From Planctomycetota bacterium (GTDB lineage: Bacteria > Planctomycetota > Phycisphaerae > UBA1845 > PWPN01), in assembly GCA_020346805.1 (NCBI GenBank), contig CP070790.1, forward strand, positions 1,634,875 to 1,641,716: a DNA stretch of 6,842 nucleotides, read 5' to 3'. The position numbers and the translations under genes are program-made. Of the stretch, positions 1 to 5,787 are shown in pieces. Position 1 is the stretch's first letter, and the number at the start of each line of letters is the position of its first letter. A model generated the notes under the pieces. It worked only from the letters and a program-made list of their open reading frames with translations, was not told where the DNA came from and searched no databases.

Positions 1-1044
1 TCCGCCCTTGATGACATAAAATCCTCATATTACAAAGATATACGCATTACCGGGACGGGTAACACCCTGGCATCCATAGCCGATCAGGTGAACGATCCCC
101 AAAGATTCAAGTACGATCCCGTAATGCAGACCGCAACCAGCCGCGCCAATCTAATCATAGAAGGCGAATTGCAATTAGGACGCAAAGACGACCCTGATTC
201 CGGAGAGTACCTTGAGATGGCATCCAAATATTGCGGGAACCTGCGGATTGAGGTGCGCCCAGATGGAGTACTGAGGCTCTACCATTCAACGATTCGTACA
301 GTCAGCAAAATACTTAGCAATACCGCGTGTTCAAGCGGCTATTCCTTGTTCGTGGACGGTACGCTAACCATGGATCACAGTCGCATCAGCTATATCTCCG
401 GGAGTACCAGCCAGTGCATCCGCAAGGGAGCGCAGGCGACCATCCGGCAATCGATCTTTTCCCAATGCGACGGCAGCGCTTTAAGTTGTGTTAATGTGGA
501 CGGAAGTCGAGTGACCATCGACAACTGCGAGATCATCGGCAGCGGCAATTGGGGCCTGGTGGTACACGGCACAGGCGGGGCGCCGATAGAAGTCCGCAAT
601 TCCGTGCTCGACGCCCAACTAGGTGCAATATTTTTAAGCGGCGAGTCAGCCAGCGTGCGGTTGGTAGACTGTGTATTTGATCCTTCAAAAATCGAGTTTA
701 ATCGACCCAGCGGTCAGGTGATTATCGCATGGACCCGGCGTTTCAAAGTAATCGATGCAAAAAAGAAGATACCGCGGGCCGATGTGCTGGTGCGGGCCGA
801 GAACGCCAGTGGTAACCAGATGAACGATATCGTCGAGGCCCGAACTAATGCCGAAGGTGATGCGGAAATGGTCTTGACCGAGCGGATCGTCCGGCCGGGA
901 ACAATAACCAATGCAGAAGTCCAAAAAACGACTACGGTATATCAAATCTCGGTCATCAGTGAAGACGGCAAGATACTAGGGACGATTGCAGAATTGGCCG
1001 TACGAGCCAAAGACCGCAATCCGATTGTAATTACACTGGAATAA
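1..1044 (+). CDS. Right-handed parallel beta-helix protein, 5' end missing
   Basis: The frame is open from base 1, so the gene begins left of the window; the GTG at 88 is internal and should not be taken as the start. The visible 347 residues fall into two parts. Residues ~50-232 are short repeating turns of alternating hydrophobic strands with motifs such as VDGTLTMDHS, GSRVTIDNCEI and GAPIEVRNSVLD, typical of right-handed beta-helix (pectate-lyase/NosD-like) folds. Residues ~238-347 contain ADVLVRAENASG and ARTNAEGDAEMVLTE, resembling the Ig-like carboxypeptidase-regulatory fold found at the ends of exported proteins. Several cysteines (78, 110, 139, 156, 163, 176, 224) punctuate the helix. 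Such proteins are normally extracytoplasmic and bind or process polysaccharide or act as adhesins; no catalytic residues are recognisable, so the function stays open. It is separated from the transporter genes by 209 bp and is probably a different transcription unit. Confidence 0.8.
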   Translation, partial: SALDDIKSSYYKDIRITGTGNTLASIADQVNDPQRFKYDPVMQTATSRANLIIEGELQLGRKDDPDSGEYLEMASKYCGNLRIEVRPDGVLRLYHSTIRTVSKILSNTACSSGYSLFVDGTLTMDHSRISYISGSTSQCIRKGAQATIRQSIFSQCDGSALSCVNVDGSRVTIDNCEIIGSGNWGLVVHGTGGAPIEVRNSVLDAQLGAIFLSGESASVRLVDCVFDPSKIEFNRPSGQVIIAWTRRFKVIDAKKKIPRADVLVRAENASGNQMNDIVEARTNAEGDAEMVLTERIVRPGTITNAEVQKTTTVYQISVISEDGKILGTIAELAVRAKDRNPIVITLE

Positions 1045-1079
1045 CAAGCGGCCTTTTGCCGAATTGATAAAAAAGCGTT

Positions 1080-1133
1080 GAGAAGTGAGAATCATTATAC
1101 AATTAATTAGATAATGCGTATCTTTCTCACCTC
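1080..1133. promoter_or_regulatory. Compound inverted repeat, candidate operator or leader hairpin
   Basis: GTGAGAA (1085-1091) is complemented by TTCTCAC (1124-1130), and flanking GAG (1080-1082) by CTC (1131-1133). Inside lies a second dyad, CATTAT (1093-1098) against ATAATG (1111-1116), whose centre AATTAATT (1101-1108) is itself a perfect palindrome; only two of the twelve pairs in 1093-1116 fail. The two dyads are off-centre from each other by 3 bp, so as RNA they would form a stem with an asymmetric 1/7 internal loop, while as DNA they look like nested operator sites. No T-run follows, which argues against an intrinsic terminator for the upstream gene. The position in front of a metal-oxyanion transporter suggests regulation, but the regulator is unknown. 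Confidence 0.4.
1086..1100. promoter_or_regulatory. Fur-box-like sequence
   Basis: The sequence TGAGAATCATTATAC fits the 7-1-7 Fur-family consensus TGATAATnATTATCA at 11 of 14 defined positions by eye. A second, weaker match, AGATAATGCGTATCT (1109-1123, 10 of 14), follows 8 bp later. Fur-family sites (Fur, Zur, Mur, PerR) are AT-rich and can arise by chance in such DNA, so the assignment is tentative. If real, it would place the transporter and Fe-S genes under metal-responsive repression. Confidence 0.3.
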
Positions 1134-1141
1134 GCGTATCT
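1116..1141. repeat. Direct repeat GCGTATCT, two copies
   Basis: GCGTATCT occurs at 1116-1123 and again at 1134-1141, with start points 18 bp apart, so the copies are nearly two helical turns apart on the same face of the DNA. The first copy overlaps the right arm of the inner dyad. Tandem spacing of this type is common for repeated regulator contacts, but two 8-mers in a short region could also be coincidence. Confidence 0.35.
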
Positions 1142-1253
1142 AAATTCTTTCGACGTTTATCCGGATACTGATCAGACACTAGTCCGCTGAAGACGAATTT
1201 ATAGTTTCATACAAGTTGTGTTATAGCTCAGTTTCCAATAATAGGTATTTGTA

Positions 1254-2282
1254 ATGATTTCAAGGCGAATCAGATTAGGTTCTATTGGTCTGGTAATTTG
1301 TTCGTTGCTGGGACCGGGTTGCAGGGACAAGGAGGGAAAAAACCAACTGCGGGTATTTATGGCAGACAGCCTTTCCCGTCCTTTTAATGTCCTGGCCCGG
1401 GCTTTTGAACAGTCCAATCCTAATGTAGAACTGGTTCAGATCCCCAGTGGCAGTGTACTGGCAGCGCGAAAGCTTACTGATGGTAAAGACCAGGCGGACG
1501 TCCTGGCAGTAGCAGACTACCTGGTAATCGACAAACTGCTACGGCCCAAGCACGCGGATTGGTACATATGCTTTGCTACCAACGAAATTGGAATCGTCCA
1601 CACGGATGCGAGCGAGGGAGTAGCAGAGTTGATCCCGGATAACTGGTTCCAGATTTTATCCCGCAAGGGAGTGAAAGTAGCGGCCGCTAATCCCTTTCAC
1701 GACCCGTGCGGGTATTGGACGGAATTGTGCTGGCAGTTAGCCGACTTATACTATTCTGCAGATAAGGGTGGAGGAACAATTGTCGAAACCATGACCGCCA
1801 AATGTGGTGAGCCCGATTCTCGCCGGAGCGACTCCCAGCAACTTCTGCAACTGGTCGAGTCGGCAGGGGGCATCGATTACGCCTTCGTGTACCGGTCCCA
1901 AGCCTTGCAACACAATTTGCCGTTTCTTCGCCTGCCCCCCCAAATCAACCTCAGTGATGTAAATTACGTGGATTTTTATCGTCAGGCCGAGATTGAGTTA
2001 CCCGGCAAGACGGAAGATTCAACTTTCAAAAAGAAAGGCGAGGCAATCATCTTTGCCATCACTATTCCCAAGGAAGCCAAATACCCGGATCTTGCCGCCA
2101 GGTATATCAAGTTTCTTTTGAGTGCTACCGGAAGAGAATTGTTAACTGCCGAATATCTAACGCTGGCCGATGAACCCTGGACTTACGATCTTGAGAAGGT
2201 TCCCACATCGCTGCGCACGAATATTACGGCACGTGACAGATCTCTAACCACCACAACCGCTCGAGGTGATTTCAATGGATGA
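1254..2282 (+). CDS. wtpA: Molybdate/tungstate ABC transporter substrate-binding lipoprotein (WtpA/ModA family)
   Basis: This 342-residue protein captures an oxyanion outside the inner membrane and passes it to the permease encoded next. An N-terminal signal (RR at 4-5, hydrophobic 8-19) ends at Cys23, a likely lipidation site, although the lipobox GPG-C is not canonical. WtpA hallmarks appear in order: FMADSLSRPF (35-44), PSGSV (64-68), ADVLAVADY (81-89), ADWYICFATNEI (101-112), NPFHDPCGY (146-154), GIDYAFVYRSQALQHNL (206-222) and KFLL (286-289). WtpA proteins bind tungstate or molybdate tightly through oxyanion contacts and two carboxylates; Asp150 probably supplies one. The usual HAGSL motif reads MADSL here, and the segment for the second carboxylate reads RRSDSQQLL (191-199), so anion preference is uncertain. 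The start is supported by the signal peptide; AGGT at 1243-1246 is a weak ribosome-binding site. The last ~20 residues are a polar tail that overlaps wtpB. Confidence 0.88.
   Translation: MISRRIRLGSIGLVICSLLGPGCRDKEGKNQLRVFMADSLSRPFNVLARAFEQSNPNVELVQIPSGSVLAARKLTDGKDQADVLAVADYLVIDKLLRPKHADWYICFATNEIGIVHTDASEGVAELIPDNWFQILSRKGVKVAAANPFHDPCGYWTELCWQLADLYYSADKGGGTIVETMTAKCGEPDSRRSDSQQLLQLVESAGGIDYAFVYRSQALQHNLPFLRLPPQINLSDVNYVDFYRQAEIELPGKTEDSTFKKKGEAIIFAITIPKEAKYPDLAARYIKFLLSATGRELLTAEYLTLADEPWTYDLEKVPTSLRTNITARDRSLTTTTARGDFNG
2263..2269 (+). promoter_or_regulatory. Ribosome-binding site deciding the wtpB start
   Basis: GAGGTGA lies 5 nt before the ATG at 2275, an ideal Shine-Dalgarno arrangement. 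The in-frame GTG at 2266 is inside this motif and has no good site of its own, so ATG 2275 is preferred. The site lies within the 3' end of wtpA, implying translational coupling. Confidence 0.65.
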
Positions 2283-3657
2283 TGAAGTCGAGCGCAGTTT
2301 CAGCTCGAAAGAGATTTCTACCGATGCGGGAATCCCTTTAACCGGACATTCCGGCAGGCGGGTGATGCTGTTTATTTTAGCAGCGGCTCTGTTGACAGCA
2401 GCGCATATAGTTTTGGCCATGGCCTGGCCCAGACTTGCTCAAATCATACTAAGCCCACCCGAACCGACTTCATCACTACCTACTCCTGTAAAATTAAATC
2501 CCAATATCAACCTCGCTTTATACGTTGGGAATCTATTTCTTTTAGGAAGCGTATTGCTCAGTCGGCGTGCACTGCGCTTTCGCAATCTATTGGCCTACGC
2601 CGTCGGGTATGCAGTGATTGTCTGGCTACTCTGGCCGCTAATCTGGGTCATGACCGAGAATCTGCTCCTGTTGGTACTGGCGGTCCTGGTTTACGGCAGC
2701 CTGTTACACTATCCCCATCTGCTGGGTTATCTCTATCTTTTCCTGGTATGCCAACGCTTTCTACCGGCCTACCTCTATCCGTCATTCATATTAACATCGT
2801 TGTTGTATACGACAATTTTGCCATTCGTTCGCGCCTGGCGTCGAGAGCGGCAGCGTTTCATTCCACTCTGCCACCTGGCGGGTCTGATCCTGCTAACGGT
2901 TCTGCTGATTCCGATTGTCTTCTTCTGCACGCAAAGCTCCCCCCAAGACATACACCAACGATTGGAGGAGGCGGAGGTACTTTCAGCCCTGGGGATAAGT
3001 CTCAAAACCTCAGCTCTGGCTACCCTTATGGTACTGCTCCTGGGTGTGCCCTTTGCTTATGCCATGGTAAGAAGGTCATTCCCCGCCCGAGGCCTGATCG
3101 ACACCTTGATCGATCTACCCATCGTCATCCCCCCTCCCATCGTGGGTATCACGCTGTTGGCGTTTCTGGGGCCAAAGTCGCCCTTGGGTGCATTTTTCGA
3201 GCAGCGGTTCGGAGTAAGTTTTTTTGACAGCCAATGGGGTATTATTCTCGCCCAGATATTTGTTGGGTCACCATATTTGATTCGGGCCAGCATGGTTGCC
3301 TTCGCGGCGGTGGATGTGCGATTCGAAAACGTGGCCCGTACCCTGGGTGCCTCAAGCTTGTCTGCTTTTATTCGAATTACCTTACCGATGTCTCTACGTG
3401 GGATCCTGATTGGTGTTATTCTCACCTGGTTCCGGGCAATGGCGGAATTCGGGGCGCTGCGAATTATGGCCAACCGCCCACGTACCATACCGATTCTGGC
3501 TTACGAACGATTTATCGATTTTCGACAGATGGAATCACAATCGGTAGGCGTGCTGATTTTATTGATGTGCCTGTGCGTAATTGTAGGCATGTGGATTATC
3601 CGTTTGATGCCTAATATATTGGGCAAATCTATAGGAGTCTCTGATGCTGCGCGTTGA
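2275..3657 (+). CDS. wtpB: Molybdate/tungstate ABC transporter permease with long N-terminal membrane extension
   Basis: The inner-membrane channel subunit, 460 residues from ATG 2275. Residues ~198-446 form the standard ModB/WtpB-type permease, with about six helices (approximately 201-218, 243-263, 279-299, 321-340, 375-395, 424-446) and the EAA loop, ENVARTLGA...IRITLP (351-371), that docks on the ATPase. LIDLPIVIPPPIVG (278-291) is typical of molybdate/sulfate permeases. ModB/WtpB proteins are usually about 230-290 residues; the extra ~195 residues here contain a polar start (1-28), a hydrophobic helix (29-52), a Pro-rich linker (61-75) and about five further hydrophobic segments (78-96, 104-125, 129-145, 147-160, 165-184), ending in the basic RAWRRERQR (186-194). 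I do not recognise this extension; it may be a fused membrane protein. The frame is continuous, with no sign of a frameshift. The gene overlaps wtpA by 8 nt and wtpC by 14 nt. Confidence 0.85.
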   Translation: MDDEVERSFSSKEISTDAGIPLTGHSGRRVMLFILAAALLTAAHIVLAMAWPRLAQIILSPPEPTSSLPTPVKLNPNINLALYVGNLFLLGSVLLSRRALRFRNLLAYAVGYAVIVWLLWPLIWVMTENLLLLVLAVLVYGSLLHYPHLLGYLYLFLVCQRFLPAYLYPSFILTSLLYTTILPFVRAWRRERQRFIPLCHLAGLILLTVLLIPIVFFCTQSSPQDIHQRLEEAEVLSALGISLKTSALATLMVLLLGVPFAYAMVRRSFPARGLIDTLIDLPIVIPPPIVGITLLAFLGPKSPLGAFFEQRFGVSFFDSQWGIILAQIFVGSPYLIRASMVAFAAVDVRFENVARTLGASSLSAFIRITLPMSLRGILIGVILTWFRAMAEFGALRIMANRPRTIPILAYERFIDFRQMESQSVGVLILLMCLCVIVGMWIIRLMPNILGKSIGVSDAAR

Positions 3658-4729
3658 GGGCCTGCGGCGACAAGTTGGTGTTTTTCATCTGCGAATCGAC
3701 GAGTGGGCGATCGAGCCGGGGCAGTATCTTGTCCTGGTCGGCCCTAGCGGGGCAGGCAAAACCATGTTATTGGAGACGATAGCAGGTCTTCATCGGCCGG
3801 ATGCGGGGCGCATCTGGATCGATGGTCGCGAGGTCACCTCTGAGCCGCCCGAAGCCCTGGGTATTGGTTTCGTGTATCAAGATTGTTGGTTGTTTCCTCA
3901 CCTGACGGTTCGCCAAAACATCGATTTCGGACGGCGATACCACCAAAAGAGCGGTGCATCACCCGCTCCCAAGACCGATGAACTTACCGACATGTTGCAT
4001 ATTACTGACTTACTGGATCGCAATCCGCAGACTTTAAGTGGTGGAGAACGGCAACGGGTGGCTTTGGCCCGGGCCCTGGCCATCCAGCCCCGTTTGCTGT
4101 TTCTCGATGAGCCTCTGGGCACGCTGGATCCGGTAACCCGCGAACACGTAGGCACCGAATTGCAAAATTGTCATCGCTCGTTTGGCATAACAACCATCCA
4201 TGTTACCCACGATCACAGCGAAGCTCGCACTTACGGCGACTCGATCGCGGTCATTCTTGACGGCAAATTGGAACAGATGGGACCAACCGATGAAGTTTTT
4301 CGGCGACCGAGGACTGCAAAACTTGGCGGATTCCTGGGATGCGAAAACATGTACGAGGCCCAGGCCGTGCCGACTGCTGAACCAGATATGATTAAAATAG
4401 ATCTCCACCAGACTACCTTTACGGTTCGATCACACAAGGTGGGAAGGGTATCTCTTTGCGTCCGGGCGGAGGATGTGCTGGTAGAACGCGCTGCCGGCAA
4501 AGAAGGCAAAGATGAGAGAGACGACTATAATATAGCGGCTGCTTTCACCGGTCGTATTGTCACGGTATCACAGCCCGGGGCAATGGTCCGTCTGGTTATT
4601 GATGTTAGCGGGCGCCGCTGGGTTAGCATCGTCAGCCATTCCCAGCAGCGCCAACATCGTTTCTGTGAAGGTAATATGGTAACGCTGCGCATCCCGAACG
4701 ATGCCTTGCACCTGATTTCGTTGGAGTAA
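3644..4729 (+). CDS. wtpC: Molybdate/tungstate ABC transporter ATP-binding protein with C-terminal MOP/TOBE-like domain
   Basis: A 361-residue cytoplasmic ATPase that powers import through WtpB. All catalytic elements are intact: Walker A GPSGAGKT (33-40), Q-loop VYQD (Gln79), signature LSGGERQRVALARAL (131-145), Walker B LLFLDEP (151-157), D-loop GTLD (159-162) and H-loop HVTHD (His189). Residues ~235-361 form a second domain of beta-strand character, including VSLCVRAEDVLV (269-280) and a C-terminal strand pair, as expected for TOBE/MOP domains. In some ModC/WtpC proteins this domain binds molybdate or tungstate and shuts the transporter by trans-inhibition; whether it does so here cannot be read from sequence. 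A charged linker (283-295, AAGKEGKDERDDY) splits the domain into halves. The start at 3644 is supported by AGGAG (3633-3637) with a 6-nt spacer inside the end of wtpB. Confidence 0.9.
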   Translation: MLRVEGLRRQVGVFHLRIDEWAIEPGQYLVLVGPSGAGKTMLLETIAGLHRPDAGRIWIDGREVTSEPPEALGIGFVYQDCWLFPHLTVRQNIDFGRRYHQKSGASPAPKTDELTDMLHITDLLDRNPQTLSGGERQRVALARALAIQPRLLFLDEPLGTLDPVTREHVGTELQNCHRSFGITTIHVTHDHSEARTYGDSIAVILDGKLEQMGPTDEVFRRPRTAKLGGFLGCENMYEAQAVPTAEPDMIKIDLHQTTFTVRSHKVGRVSLCVRAEDVLVERAAGKEGKDERDDYNIAAAFTGRIVTVSQPGAMVRLVIDVSGRRWVSIVSHSQQRQHRFCEGNMVTLRIPNDALHLISLE

Positions 4730-4735
4730 TACCTG

Positions 4736-5785
4736 ATGTATCCGCTGGCCGCTATAAGCTTTAAGTTTTTACAAGAGCCGCTCATTCCGGTTGCCGGAAC
4801 CGTCGATCTTGCTCCCTTTCTAATTATGATTGGATTGTTGAGTGTGGGTGGGATCCTGGTCCGCATGGGGTGGATACGACAGCGTCAGTGGCTGCGACGC
4901 GGAACCCAGGTGGCGGCTACGCTTGCCTTCGTCATCGGACTTCATCCTTGTGCCTGCATGGTTCGCGATCTGCTCCAGGGAGCCTTGAAGATCAACTACG
5001 ACAATGTGCGTGCCTTCCAACTCATGATGCTGATCGTACCCTTGGCGACCTTCACCATCATATGGGGTCGTGTATTTTGCGGATGGGTATGCCCCATTGG
5101 ATTTATCCAGGAGGTGGCCACCAAGTCAACCAACTGGATGCGCTTCTCGCCACATCAAAAAGTCATGCGGCAAATTCGTTTCATCCTTGCGGCCGTACTG
5201 CTGCTGGGAACGGTGGTGATCTATACGTACATCCGGCCCGCCAATGAGCCGATCCTGCAGGGGATGGCCGCGGGCTATCTGATAGTGCTGGCAATCCTGA
5301 TCATACTCGGCGTGGCGGACAAACGTTGGGAATTAAGGCTGCGAAACGTTCGATACGCAGCCCTGTCGTTTTTTGTGGTAAGCACGGTATTGGGCATTTA
5401 TCTCCACGCTGCTTTTTGTGTGTTGTTCACCAATGACTGGCGGAGATCGCCGGTTATGTTGCTGGCCGGCGTGTTGTTTGCGTCACTAATCCTTTCCCAG
5501 GCCTGGTGCCGATTTCTCTGTCCCGAAGGTGCTCTGCTGGGTCTGCTTACGCGACTCAGCGGGTTGAAAATCAGACTCAACCGCAGCAAGTGCACCGCCT
5601 GCAACACGTGCAATAAAGCCTGCCCGGTTGAAGCTATTGAAGTCGGTCAGGTGGACGAGCGCTCGTGCCTTTACTGTTGCCGGTGTGTCGACTCTTGTCC
5701 AACCAAGGCGATCGATATGACCGACGAAGAACTGGTTTCTGAGTCACTTTCAGAGTTGCCGGTAATGCCGAGTACGGACAATTGA
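4736..5785 (+). CDS. NapH-like polytopic membrane protein with two 4Fe-4S ferredoxin clusters
   Basis: A 349-residue inner-membrane electron-transfer protein. It has about six hydrophobic segments (approximately 25-42, 57-70, 95-112, 147-165, 178-193, 207-225, with another near 240-256), two CxxxCP motifs, FCGWVCPIG (114-122) and WCRFLCPEG (257-265), and a cytoplasmic-type C-terminal ferredoxin with CTACNTCNKACP (286-297) and CLYCCRCVDSCP (311-322). These two ferredoxin motifs should hold two 4Fe-4S clusters; the NapH/YccM/NosR-related family passes quinol electrons to periplasmic reductases. Extra cysteines occur in HPCAC (70-74), at 228, and at 315 inside the second cluster motif. The partner enzyme is not in the window. 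The ATG at 4736 lies 9 nt after GGAG (4723-4726), and the gene starts 6 nt after wtpC, indicating the same transcript. NapH itself is unlikely to be the exact orthologue because no nap genes are visible, so no symbol is given. Confidence 0.85.
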   Translation: MYPLAAISFKFLQEPLIPVAGTVDLAPFLIMIGLLSVGGILVRMGWIRQRQWLRRGTQVAATLAFVIGLHPCACMVRDLLQGALKINYDNVRAFQLMMLIVPLATFTIIWGRVFCGWVCPIGFIQEVATKSTNWMRFSPHQKVMRQIRFILAAVLLLGTVVIYTYIRPANEPILQGMAAGYLIVLAILIILGVADKRWELRLRNVRYAALSFFVVSTVLGIYLHAAFCVLFTNDWRRSPVMLLAGVLFASLILSQAWCRFLCPEGALLGLLTRLSGLKIRLNRSKCTACNTCNKACPVEAIEVGQVDERSCLYCCRCVDSCPTKAIDMTDEELVSESLSELPVMPSTDN

Positions 5786-5787
5786 TC

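Larger units (their letters stand above)
1045..1253. other. Intergenic region between beta-helix gene and wtpA
   Basis: This 209-bp, AT-rich stretch is the only real gap in the window. It holds no convincing coding sequence on either strand. The left half carries a compound inverted repeat (1080-1133), a Fur-box-like core (1086-1100) and an 8-bp direct repeat. The right half has small perfect palindromes TATCCGGATA (1158-1167) and CTGATCAG (1168-1175). It must contain the promoter of the wtpA cluster if that cluster has its own, but no pair of -35/-10 hexamers with good spacing stands out. A weak ribosome-binding site AGGT (1243-1246) lies 7 nt before the wtpA ATG. Confidence 0.7.

Noticed and set aside
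88..1044. GTG at 88 as the start of the first gene
   Set aside because: The frame is open through base 1 with protein-like sequence and a continuing strand pattern, so the gene is truncated by the window edge.
1049..1061. CGGC-CTTTT-GCCG hairpin as terminator of the beta-helix gene
   Set aside because: Only four base pairs and no T-run after it on the + strand.
1158..1175. Adjacent perfect palindromes TATCCGGATA and CTGATCAG as operators
   Set aside because: Short palindromes of this size are frequent by chance and neither is repeated elsewhere in the region; mentioned only as part of the intergenic description.
1045..1253. Moco/tungsten-cofactor riboswitch or ModE operator
   Set aside because: The region is AT-rich, lacks the extended GC-rich multi-stem architecture of a Moco riboswitch, and shows no convincing ModE-type half-sites.
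2266..2274. GTG at 2266 as the wtpB start
   Set aside because: It lies inside the GAGGTGA ribosome-binding site of the better ATG at 2275.
2748..3227. 159-codon open frame in a second + frame
   Set aside because: It overlaps the permease in another frame and its product is Pro/His/Arg-rich without a recognisable fold.
3057..3488. 143-codon open frame on the minus strand
   Set aside because: It lies entirely within the permease core; its translation is basic and low in domain character, a typical shadow frame.
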